From positions 1 through 10,557 of the forward strand of contig CALDSN010000108.1 of the NCBI GenBank assembly GCA_937924555.1: DNA of 10,557 bases. The letters are read 5' to 3'. The stretch comes from an uncultured bacterium. Lineage in GTDB: Bacteria; Cloacimonadota; Cloacimonadia; Cloacimonadales; Cloacimonadaceae. Of the stretch, positions 1-6,163 are shown piece by piece. The notes under the pieces were generated by a model. The model ran no database searches and was not told where the DNA came from. It saw only the letters and a list, made by a program, of their open reading frames with translations. The translations under genes and the position numbers were made by a program. The stretch's first letter is position 1. Every line of letters starts with the position of its first letter.

Positions 1-186
1 GTTTCTAAACATCGTTATCCGCACTCCTTGGTACAGCCCTCGTTCAATTGTGCCAAGGTTTCTGTTGCACAGTATCAACCCGCTTGATCCTTCCGGCAAT
101 TCGCCTAAGCTCATGCAGTCTCCCAATGCGCAATGACATTGCTTGTTACGGTGCATAAAGCGTCTGCCGAATCGATGCATCCTCAT
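1..186 (-). CDS. feoA: FeoA-like SH3-fold protein (partial, runs off left edge)
   Basis: An open frame of 62 codons starts at 186 and reaches the window edge without a stop. From residue 25 the protein reads SLGELPEGSSGLIL, then a stretch with IERGLYQGVRITMF. This matches the FeoA pattern of an N-terminal 'L-x-x-L-xx-G-xx-G-x-I' strand followed by an 'R-x-L-xx-G-v-x-(i/v)-x-v' segment. FeoA proteins are small cytoplasmic partners of the FeoB iron transporter. The gene follows feoB after 13 nt on the same strand, which supports the call. Two starts are possible. The ATG at 186 has AGGGG upstream and gives a basic 24-residue head with C17, H18, C19 and C24. The ATG at 114 has GGGAG five bases upstream and gives a FeoA of ordinary length. 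The classic GLxPG turn is not obvious, so this is a divergent member. The family call is inference from motif and context. Confidence 0.66.
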   Translation of the reverse strand, partial: MRMHRFGRRFMHRNKQCHCALGDCMSLGELPEGSSGLILCNRNLGTIERGLYQGVRITMFRN

Positions 187-199
187 CCGATAACCCCTA

Positions 200-2383
200 C
201 TAAGCATTTCTTCTCCCGATGTTCCTTAAATTCATATAGATCACTAACATAAAACCTGCGCAAATGGTGTACCAATAAAGGGACTGCATGCTGAACATGA
301 GGCTTTGATAGATTAACGTTGCCACCATCCAAGCCAAGGCAGTTAAATAGGCAAAGGCAAAGAGTAACCATTTCACTCCATGCTCCTTAAAGAGCATTGC
401 CAGAGCTGCCGCACATGGTGAATACAGCAGCACAAAAACCAGGAAAGCAATGGCTGCCGCATTGCTGCCAAATGCCTGCTTGATATTCTGTTTCACTACC
501 GGATTGTCTTCTGCATTATCCGCACTATTATGATCTCCCTGATACAAGCTCTGCATCGTTCCCACGATAGCTTCCTTGGCAAATAACCCGCTAATCAATG
601 CCACAGATGCCTGCCAATTATCGGCATGCACTCCCATCGGCATAAGAAGTGGAGTAATCATCTTCCCCCCAAGCTCCAACAAAGGAACGGGAGCTCTATC
701 CTTGCCAACAGGTAAGGTTATCACTTGCAACAGGTTTATTAAAACGATTACCATCAGTATCGTCTTCCCGGCACGCAAGATAAAATCCTTCAGCCTATGC
801 CAAGTGTGCAGAAAGATACCGTTAAAAGTGGGCACATGATACGGGGGAAGCTCCATCACAAAGTTCCCGGGTTCACTGCGAAACACCGTCTTCTTCAGCA
901 TCAAGCCCGTGAGCATCGCCATCACAATCCCAAACATATAAAGCCCAAAGATTACCACATCCGCTCTCTGCGGAAAAAACAGCATCCCTAGGAAGGTATA
1001 AACAGGCAACTTAGCCCCACAGGATACAAAGGGGGTAAGGATGGAGGCAAATACCCTGTCCCGCGGACTCTCCAAGGTTCGAGTTGCCATAATCGCCGGA
1101 ACTGTGCAACCAAAGCCCACCAAGAGTGGGATAAACGCCTTTCCGGGAAGTCCGATGCGACGCATGAACTTATCGGCAATGAAAGCTGCTCTTGCCATAT
1201 ACCCGGAATCCTCCAGAATGGAGAGGCTGATGTAGATAAAGAAGATGGGCGGGACAAATGAACCTATAGTGGCAATACCTCCCCCCAACGCATCGGCAAG
1301 CATGTATGTAAGCCATCCTGGGGCTGAAAGATAAGATAGCAGAACAGCCATTTTTTCCACAAAGACCCAGCTCAAAGCACCGTCAATCAAGCCAATAACC
1401 GGTTCACTCGCTTTTACCGCTATCATAAACACCAGATACATCACACCAAAGAATATCGGTAAACCCAGAAAACCGCTTAACACTACTTTATCAACCGCAT
1501 CGGAGAATGTCCACTGACTTTTGTTTTTCCGCCGCACCACATCCTTCACCAAACCACGAATAAAGCCATATCTGTCGTCGGCAATCACCGCAGCAGGCTC
1601 TTGCCCCCTATGCTTGGCAATGGCGTTCACTTCCTTCTGGATGCTTGCCCCGGCAGTACTGCTCAGTTTACCGCAAAACTCCGCATCTCCTTCAATGAGC
1701 TTAACTGCCAGCCAACGGTTCTGCAGTAAAGAGCTGTATGCTTTGTCGGCAAGCTCCCCCCGTTTCTCCCTTCCGTTTATCTTGGGGCTGACCATCACAT
1801 TATCGTCCAAAGCAATGCGCATGATGTTATCCAGATGCAGCTCCACCACATCATCATAACGGATACACTGTGGGATGCCGGGCTTGGCAAGGCACTGGTG
1901 CACTTTATCCATCAAAGGCTCTAGATTCGGCTGCTTGTTCAGCACCATCTCCACCACGGGAAAGCCCACATGGGAACTGAGGTGCTCAAGATCTATGCTG
2001 ATGCCGTTTCGCTGGGCAATATCTGCCATACTGAGGCACATCAAAAGCGGTGCACCAAGCTCCATAAGCTGCACACTGAGATATAGATTACGCTCAAGAT
2101 TGCCAGCATCCACAATGTTTATCACCAGATCCGGCTTTTCGTTCAAAATATAGTTTCGTGCCACTTGTTCATCGGGACTTCCTCCGCTGAGGGAGTATAT
2201 CCCCGGGAGATCAATTATCTCATAGCTATCATCACCATGTTTACATATCCCGGACTTGTGCTCAACGGTAACTCCAGGCCAGTTACCAACAGTCTGCCTT
2301 GCTCCGGTTAAGGCATTGAAGAGGCTGGTTTTGCCCACATTGGGGTTGCCCGCAAGAGCAATAATGGGCTTTTCTCTACTCAT
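200..2383 (-). CDS. feoB: Ferrous iron transport protein B (FeoB), GTPase-permease
   Basis: FeoB is the inner-membrane Fe(II) transporter, with an N-terminal cytosolic G domain, a helical GDI region and a polytopic permease. From the preferred ATG at 2383 (727 aa, normal for the family) the G1 P-loop GNPNVGKT is at 12-19. The FeoB-typical GNWPGVTVE is at 33-41 and G3 DLPG is at 58-61. The permease has the family signatures GYMARAAF (394-401), GCTVPAIMATR (425-435) and SCGAKLPVYTF (454-464), plus about eight hydrophobic spans between roughly 300 and 720. G4, usually NxxD, reads SMAD at 118-121, and no SA-type G5 motif is visible near 147-155. The gene overlaps the upstream Fur-family gene by 8 nt, or by 20 nt if the in-frame ATG at 2395 is used. 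The 2383 start is preferred because a GAG sits about 7 nt upstream. Transcription is probably from the fur promoter. The family assignment is certain; the start is not. Confidence 0.96.
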   Translation of the reverse strand: MSREKPIIALAGNPNVGKTSLFNALTGARQTVGNWPGVTVEHKSGICKHGDDSYEIIDLPGIYSLSGGSPDEQVARNYILNEKPDLVINIVDAGNLERNLYLSVQLMELGAPLLMCLSMADIAQRNGISIDLEHLSSHVGFPVVEMVLNKQPNLEPLMDKVHQCLAKPGIPQCIRYDDVVELHLDNIMRIALDDNVMVSPKINGREKRGELADKAYSSLLQNRWLAVKLIEGDAEFCGKLSSTAGASIQKEVNAIAKHRGQEPAAVIADDRYGFIRGLVKDVVRRKNKSQWTFSDAVDKVVLSGFLGLPIFFGVMYLVFMIAVKASEPVIGLIDGALSWVFVEKMAVLLSYLSAPGWLTYMLADALGGGIATIGSFVPPIFFIYISLSILEDSGYMARAAFIADKFMRRIGLPGKAFIPLLVGFGCTVPAIMATRTLESPRDRVFASILTPFVSCGAKLPVYTFLGMLFFPQRADVVIFGLYMFGIVMAMLTGLMLKKTVFRSEPGNFVMELPPYHVPTFNGIFLHTWHRLKDFILRAGKTILMVIVLINLLQVITLPVGKDRAPVPLLELGGKMITPLLMPMGVHADNWQASVALISGLFAKEAIVGTMQSLYQGDHNSADNAEDNPVVKQNIKQAFGSNAAAIAFLVFVLLYSPCAAALAMLFKEHGVKWLLFAFAYLTALAWMVATLIYQSLMFSMQSLYWYTICAGFMLVIYMNLRNIGRRNA

Positions 2384-2828
2384 TATGATTCTCATTCTCA
2401 GTTGTGCTGCATTTCCAGCATAATCCGCTGATGTTCAGGCTGATGTCTTCCGCTTTGAACTTGATTGCTTTTGCTTGCTCATTGATAGCTTTCAGCAAAG
2501 CTTGCAGATCTGTCTCAATGATTCCCCCACAGGCTTGACACAGCCAATGCACATGCTTGGGATGCCCAAAGATATGCTCATATCTGTCGCGTCCACTGCT
2601 GCGCACAGCCCTTTGCACCAATCCTGCTTCCAAGAGTAAGGGCAAAGTCCGATATACTGTCGCTAATGAAACCTCTGTGGTAATCTGCTTCACCTTGGCA
2701 TACAGCTCTTCGGCATTGAAATGCTGGTGCAAACTGAATGCTTCATCCAGAATATGCTTGCGTGGGGCAGTTAACTTCAAGCCCTTAGTGCTGAGAAATG
2801 CTTTGAACTTAGCTTCATAATCTTGCAT
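2376..2828 (-). CDS. fur: Fur-family metal-dependent transcriptional repressor
   Basis: This 150-aa protein has normal Fur length and order. The winged-helix DNA-binding part (about 8-83) contains LTAPRKHIL, the HFNAEELYAKV helix and the recognition-helix signature SLATVYRTLPLLLEAGLV (54-71). The C-terminal dimerisation part has HPKHVHWLCQACG with H89, H92 and H94, and two CxxC pairs, C97/C100 and C137/C140, that should hold structural zinc. In the usual HHDH motif the Asp and first His are replaced, so the regulatory metal site is somewhat altered. Its position as first gene of a feoB operon argues for iron (Fur) over zinc (Zur) or peroxide (PerR) sensing, but sequence alone does not settle this. 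AAGGA lies 7 nt before the ATG at 2828. The last codons overlap feoB and carry a Fur-box-like sequence, giving a polar tail TTENENHNE. Confidence 0.93.
   Translation of the reverse strand: MQDYEAKFKAFLSTKGLKLTAPRKHILDEAFSLHQHFNAEELYAKVKQITTEVSLATVYRTLPLLLEAGLVQRAVRSSGRDRYEHIFGHPKHVHWLCQACGGIIETDLQALLKAINEQAKAIKFKAEDISLNISGLCWKCSTTENENHNE
2381..2399. promoter_or_regulatory. Fur-box-like sequence across the fur stop/feoB start overlap
   Basis: Read on the minus strand, GAGAATGAGAATCATAATG matches 15 of 19 positions of the E. coli Fur box, counted by eye. It also matches 11 of 14 fixed positions of the 7-1-7 form TGATAATnATTATCA. It encodes the end of the Fur-family protein and covers both candidate feoB starts. 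It could be an internal operator acting as a roadblock or on an internal promoter, or a chance product of the coding sequence. Confidence 0.4.
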
Positions 2829-2839
2829 CGTTGCTTCCT

Positions 2840-2858
2840 TGTAATGAGAATCAGTCGC
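2840..2858. promoter_or_regulatory. Fur-box-like operator upstream of fur
   Basis: The plus-strand 19-mer here matches the E. coli Fur box GATAATGATAATCATTATC at 13 of 19 positions, counted by eye. Its core is AATGAGAATCA. It sits between the candidate -10 and the ribosome binding site, where a bound repressor would block transcription start. The same 11-base core occurs in the other orientation at the fur/feoB junction. Autoregulation is inferred. Confidence 0.45.
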
Positions 2859-2886
2859 AATATTGCGAAGCTTGGAGATTTGTCAA
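2857..2886 (-). promoter_or_regulatory. Candidate promoter of the fur-feoB-feoA operon
   Basis: On the minus strand a perfect TTGACA -35 (2886-2881) is followed after 18 nt by TATTGC (2862-2857), a weak -10. The -10 lies inside the perfect 10-bp palindrome GCAATATTGC (2857-2866). It ends 28 nt before the fur start, and the fur ribosome binding site AAGGA follows. This is the only good -35 in the 153-nt gap between the LamG gene and fur. Confidence 0.5.
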
Positions 2887-2981
2887 GGCATAAATGTTAA
2901 GCAGACACTAAGCTACATCTCAGAAAGCATCAATCTACTCACATAGGGGGTAAGTGTAGAGCTAGATTTGTTGCGCTTACT

Positions 2982-4256
2982 TTATTCTGCCCTTATCAGA
3001 TAGAATTTCATAGGTTGAGCAGGGAGAAGTGGATTGAAGCTGTCCACATACTGCGTTCCGCTGCTTTGCCCAATTTCGGTGTAACTATCCATTGAACCGG
3101 GAGTATTGGCTCGATAAATTCGATAACGCGTTGGTGTAAAAGCCGCTCCGTATGTGTCTTGGGTTACCGGTAGCCATTGCAATTGCACATCTCCGTTGGG
3201 CAGCTTAAGGATTGTAACAGCATCAGGAGCCAAGGGTCCCCTATCGGTCACCACTGTCTCCACCGAAATCAAACGGTACTCCGGTGCATCACCTCCCTGG
3301 CACAGGATGTAGGTATCCGTGTAGCTGCCGAGGGGAAGGGAGGTGTCTATCATGTTCAGCATCAGATTCTGGCTTGCTCCTGCTGCGATTGTCCCTATCT
3401 GGGGACTTATAATATACCGCGACCCTCTGTCAAAGCTATACATATCATTTACTTGCGCTTGACTGAGTGGGCTGTTGAACACACACAATTCATCAAGGTG
3501 GCCTGAATAGCTGCCATACACATAGCTGCCTATCTCATGACTCAGCCTGGTATAACTGCGCTGACTGCTGATGCCTGTTCGAACCAAAGTTCCGTCGAGG
3601 TAGAGCTTAGGCGCATGATTGGTGAAAGTTACCGTATAATGGTGCCATCCGGATAGATTTGCGCTGTAAGACAGCAGACAAGGCATATAGCCGTGACCAT
3701 GCTCCATCAGCATTATTCCATTGGTGCCCAAGGCTATCCCAAAGCCGCCCCAATTTGATGTACCACCCCATTCCGGTCCAATCAGATAGTTTGCATACAT
3801 CGGAGCATTGCTATATGATTGGCTATACATATTCTGAGTAGAGACCGGCTTTGCCCAGAATGATACCGAAAAGTCATTCTGCACGGCAAAATCACGCGTT
3901 GTGTATTTGGCATAGCCATCAAAATACACTGCACTGTCCACATGCGAGTCTTTGTCCTCAACAAAAGGCATATTGACAATCGTTCCGTTTGTGCAGGTAA
4001 ACAAATCATCGTAGATACCATCAAAGGGGTAATACGCCAACTGCTGTGTTCTTACTGTTTCCGGAACTTGAAACAGACTGTAACTGTGCTCTGCGGTTCC
4101 GGTATTGCTCACTTCCAAGTATGTTCTTGCCGAGTTACCCTGAAGCACGCCTAAATCTACCTCGGCAGGGATTGGGTTTAGTTCCATGATTCCGTGCAAA
4201 CACAGAGGTAAACTTATAATCAAAATCAACGGAAATACAATAGCTTTGAGTTCCAT
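2982..4256 (-). CDS. Secreted LamG-domain protein with split Ig-like domain and C-terminal FnIII
   Basis: This 424-aa protein begins with a hydrophobic signal peptide (about 1-22). The Cys at 19 does not fit a lipobox because Leu precedes it. Residues 28-63 look like the first half of an ASH/BACON-type beta-sandwich (DLGVLQGNSARTYLEVSNTGTAEHSY). Residues 74-275 form a LamG/concanavalin-like domain: LAYYPFDG, VYFDG, FSVSFWAKP, WHHYTVTF, KLYLDGTLV and LDELCVFNSPLSQAQVNDMY. Residues 281-337 look like the missing second half of the first sandwich (ISPQIGTIAAGASQ, LPLGSYTDTYIL). Residues 340-424 are a fibronectin type III domain. No FlgD-like or FPNPFNP sorting domain is present. AAGGA lies about 9-10 nt before the ATG. 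LamG domains often bind glycans or proteins, but the ligand here is unknown. It is probably exported and surface or periplasmic. Confidence 0.85.
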   Translation of the reverse strand: MELKAIVFPLILIISLPLCLHGIMELNPIPAEVDLGVLQGNSARTYLEVSNTGTAEHSYSLFQVPETVRTQQLAYYPFDGIYDDLFTCTNGTIVNMPFVEDKDSHVDSAVYFDGYAKYTTRDFAVQNDFSVSFWAKPVSTQNMYSQSYSNAPMYANYLIGPEWGGTSNWGGFGIALGTNGIMLMEHGHGYMPCLLSYSANLSGWHHYTVTFTNHAPKLYLDGTLVRTGISSQRSYTRLSHEIGSYVYGSYSGHLDELCVFNSPLSQAQVNDMYSFDRGSRYIISPQIGTIAAGASQNLMLNMIDTSLPLGSYTDTYILCQGGDAPEYRLISVETVVTDRGPLAPDAVTILKLPNGDVQLQWLPVTQDTYGAAFTPTRYRIYRANTPGSMDSYTEIGQSSGTQYVDSFNPLLPAQPMKFYLIRAE

Positions 4257-4284
4257 AACATACTATCCTTATTGGTTTTTACTA

Positions 4285-4315
4285 ATTAAGCTAACCGAGT
4301 TACAGCATAAGTCAA
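4285..4315 (-). promoter_or_regulatory. Weak candidate promoter of the LamG gene
   Basis: On the minus strand TTGACT (4315-4310) is followed after 19 nt by CTTAAT (4290-4285). It lies in the 66-nt gap between the EFR1 stop and the LamG start. The spacing is long and the -10 matches only 4 of 6, so read-through from the EFR1 gene is an equal alternative. Confidence 0.25.
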
Positions 4316-4316
4316 C

Positions 4317-4329
4317 GCCATATCATGGC
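4317..4329 (-). repeat. Small hairpin over the EFR1 stop codon
   Basis: GCCAT and ATGGC form a perfect 5-bp stem with a 3-nt loop that contains part of the EFR1 stop. No T-run follows on the minus strand, so it is not a standard intrinsic terminator. It could modulate read-through into the LamG gene or be chance. Confidence 0.3.
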
Positions 4330-5102
4330 ATTATATCTTCCGCCTTCACTTCAGGATGATGATAGCGTCGTTTCTTCTGAGTCTTGTTGCTATATTGAAT
4401 TGCTTGTTTGGGACACCAATGCAGGCATGCTAAACATAGCTGGCATTTCCCCTGCCAAACAGGTTTACCATCCTTCATTTGGATGTTCTGCACTGGACAA
4501 ATATCTGCACAGAGCTCACAATGGATGCAAGCTTCCGTGCTGTGAAAGTTATAATCCTTACCCCCGTGATTGGCATAGCTTTTACGATAATAAGAATCCA
4601 ATAACCGTGCAAACAACCCCTTTCTTGGCTTAAGCGGAGTTACTTTTTGCTGATTAATGTCATGCGCAATGGCATCGACACTCTTCCCCGCATTGGCAAA
4701 TAGCTTCAATTGTCTTTCTTGCGAGGCAGTGTTATACATCAGTTGGTAGTTTCCCGGCATCACAATTGAGGCATGATAGGATAGCTTCGCCTGCTTTTCG
4801 TTTAGCACCTGATCAATTTGTTGATGCGACATAAAGTCACCGCCACCAAGAGTTGCAACACTAAAGATATAGGTGTTTGGCTTTATCTGCAGTTTGCGGA
4901 TGAACTCCCGCAGCAGCATGGGTATTCCGCAGAAATAAACAGGGAATACGAACCCAATCATCCCTTCCATATCATGCATTTTTGCCAGCGTGTGGGTATT
5001 GATTGGAATCAAGTTAGCCTCGTCCAAAAGCTTCGCCAGTTCACGAGCAACAAACAGCGAGTTACCCGTGGCACTTAAGTAAAATATCGTTCTTTGCATC
5101 AT
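4323..5102 (-). CDS. EFR1-type flavodoxin/2x[4Fe-4S] ferredoxin fusion
   Basis: The protein has 259 aa, normal for EFR1-family 'ferrodoxins'. The N-terminal flavodoxin-like part starts with TIFYLSATGNS; SATGNS (10-15) is the FMN phosphate loop. GFVFPVYFCGIP (50-61) and SVATLGGGDF (81-90) are further flavin-site segments typical of the family. The C-terminal domain has two CxxCxxCxxxCP clusters: C192, C195, C198, C202 and C220, C223, C226, C230. Each set should hold one 4Fe-4S cluster. The protein should be a soluble cytoplasmic electron carrier or small oxidoreductase; its partner is not known and the sequence does not reveal one. Of two adjacent ATGs, the one at 5102 has AGGA 7 nt upstream and is preferred. 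The LamG gene follows 66 nt downstream on the same strand. Confidence 0.93.
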   Translation of the reverse strand: MMQRTIFYLSATGNSLFVARELAKLLDEANLIPINTHTLAKMHDMEGMIGFVFPVYFCGIPMLLREFIRKLQIKPNTYIFSVATLGGGDFMSHQQIDQVLNEKQAKLSYHASIVMPGNYQLMYNTASQERQLKLFANAGKSVDAIAHDINQQKVTPLKPRKGLFARLLDSYYRKSYANHGGKDYNFHSTEACIHCELCADICPVQNIQMKDGKPVWQGKCQLCLACLHWCPKQAIQYSNKTQKKRRYHHPEVKAEDIMP

Positions 5103-5130
5103 CGTTCTTCCTGCTTATGTTAGTTTTTTT

Positions 5131-5171
5131 TGGATGATTTGCTGCAGTCGTGTATCCTCTGCGATCATCCA
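5131..5171 (-). repeat. Inverted repeat in the EFR1 leader
   Basis: TGGATGAT (5131-5138) and ATCATCCA (5164-5171) are perfect 8-bp arms around a 25-nt loop. On the minus strand the stem is followed by a run of A, not T, so it is not an intrinsic terminator for the EFR1 direction. It lies in the presumed 5' leader, 28 nt before the EFR1 start, and could be an mRNA structure or a protein-binding site. Confidence 0.45.
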
Positions 5172-5214
5172 TGTTATCAGAGCTTATTAAGTATCAAGGC
5201 ATTACACTGGTGTC

Positions 5215-5242
5215 ATAATCAGCTTAGTTTGATTAGTGTCAA
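5215..5242 (-). promoter_or_regulatory. Candidate promoter of the EFR1 gene
   Basis: On the minus strand a perfect TTGACA (5242-5237) is followed after 16 nt by GATTAT (5220-5215, 4 of 6 to TATAAT). It would give a leader of roughly 100 nt containing the 8-bp inverted repeat at 5131-5171. Confidence 0.42.
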
Positions 5243-5304
5243 GGGAGAAAATAGAGTGCTGAAGTGCTTAAATTTTAGCACATGGTTAGAGCCCTCCTTG
5301 GAAC

Positions 5305-5361
5305 AATTCCTCATCATTCTTAGGTGACTCCCTCGTGACTCCCGGGTGAGATGAGGGAATT
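5305..5361. repeat. Bulged inverted repeat enclosing an 11-nt tandem repeat
   Basis: AATTCCTCATC (5305-5315) is the reverse complement of GATGAGGGAATT (5350-5361) except for one extra G, giving an 11-bp stem with a single bulge. Inside, units of 11 nt start at 5324 (GTGACTCCCTC), 5335 (GTGACTCCCGG) and a degenerate third at 5346 (GTGAGATGAGG). It looks like a REP-like or small non-autonomous dispersed element, but one window cannot show whether it recurs. Confidence 0.45.
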
Positions 5362-5688
5362 ACCTGCGTATCATCTCCGCATGATCCTCCATTTCTTGCA
5401 TGGAGCAGAGAAGTGCGTAGCATTTATGTTTTGGATGCTGGTGGGAGGGGGTATCCGAGTGAATCACACTTCAATATTTGTAGTATAAGGCGTGTTATCA
5501 GTGTCATTCTCTGATAGCTTGTGGCAAGCAATGAAAGAAACCTCATTCCACTTCTTCACACTATACCCGCCCTCAGTGTGATAAAGAACAATTGCCATAA
5601 TCCCATACTTCTGGGAATACACAAAGTATATTTAGGCACACATACTTGTCAGGAAAACATGTCTATAACGAATCAACCCACATTTCAG

Positions 5689-5708
5689 CAGTCATTAATT
5701 AATCACTG
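5689..5708. repeat. 20-bp near-perfect palindrome
   Basis: CAGTCATTAATTAATCACTG pairs at 9 of 10 positions with a central ATTAATTAAT. It lies 12 nt beyond the stop of the 97-aa gene. It has no T-run for a standard terminator; a dimeric protein site or an mRNA 3'-end structure is possible. Confidence 0.4.
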
Positions 5709-5720
5709 TTTGCCGGGTTC

Positions 5721-6014
5721 TTACCACTTAGAAAAGCCGGAATTTGCTAACTCCGTTGCAATAGCCTCCATCAACTCATCTGCTTGAGTAGTTGGATTTA
5801 TTGATATAACCAAATGATAACCATCGGGGTAGACTGTGAAAGAAAGTGGATCACCGTGTGGGCTTGTATTAGGATACTTCTTCACCGCGACCATCATAGC
5901 ACGTTTGACTTCTTGTAAATCAGCTTCATAATCCTTACTTTTAAGTTTCAAGCCAGTGATCATTAAGTCAATCTGGCCAGGCATTTCAACTTTGGTTGTC
6001 GATATACTGCTCAT
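5721..6014 (-). CDS. Hypothetical 97-aa protein
   Basis: I do not recognise a family. It is likely real because GAGGTG lies 6 nt before the ATG and the composition is that of a soluble folded protein. There is no signal peptide, membrane segment or Cys. The predicted pattern is beta (about 13-25, IDLMITGLKLKS), a long amphipathic helix (about 27-46, containing EVKRAMMVAVKKYP), a beta hairpin (about 57-73, LSFTVYPDGYHLVISI) and a C-terminal helix (about 75-93). A small alpha/beta sandwich is possible; this is reading by eye. It lies 149 nt downstream of the GLUG-protein gene on the same strand, but nothing in its sequence links the two functionally. Confidence 0.68.
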   Translation of the reverse strand: MSSISTTKVEMPGQIDLMITGLKLKSKDYEADLQEVKRAMMVAVKKYPNTSPHGDPLSFTVYPDGYHLVISINPTTQADELMEAIATELANSGFSKW

Positions 6015-6163
6015 TTCTTACACCTCACATCTTGTTTTTTTTATTACTAGATCGCTGATAAACACTACTAATTCACAATCAATGTGGACAAAGTTTGTTG
6101 TTCGCATTGGCACATTATGGGCACGTAAACAAACCTCAACAAATTCATATACTGCCCTTTATT

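Larger units (their letters stand above)
5103..5720. other. 618-nt gene-free region with structured sequence
   Basis: I see no convincing gene on either strand. Open frames are short, lack ribosome binding sites and read as low-information sequence. The region holds the leader and candidate promoter of the EFR1 gene, a bulged inverted repeat with an 11-nt tandem repeat, a 20-bp near-palindrome, and small stem-loops at 5387-5405 (CTCCAT/ATGGAG), 5496-5516 (TATCAG/CTGATA) and about 5600-5615 (TCCCA/TGGGA). No tRNA or CRISPR pattern is seen. Confidence 0.6.

Noticed and set aside
988..1859. Several open frames of 60-110 codons antisense or out of frame to feoB
   Set aside because: They lie wholly inside a gene with unmistakable FeoB motifs, lack ribosome binding sites and have no recognisable domains.
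4190..4256. Lipoprotein signal for the LamG protein (Cys at residue 19)
   Set aside because: The residue before the Cys is Leu; a lipobox needs Gly, Ala or Ser there.
5131..5171. Intrinsic terminator
   Set aside because: The stem has a 25-nt loop, and the homopolymer run is T before the stem on the plus strand and A after it on the minus strand, so neither direction gives stem plus T-run.
5521..5787. 88-codon plus-strand frame
   Set aside because: It starts at a GTG without a good ribosome binding site, overlaps the end of the 97-aa minus-strand gene that has a strong one, and its residue pattern is unstructured.
6119..6157. Terminator after the GLUG gene (GGGCA/TGCCC)
   Set aside because: The arms are only 5 bp with a loop of nearly 30 nt and no T-run follows.
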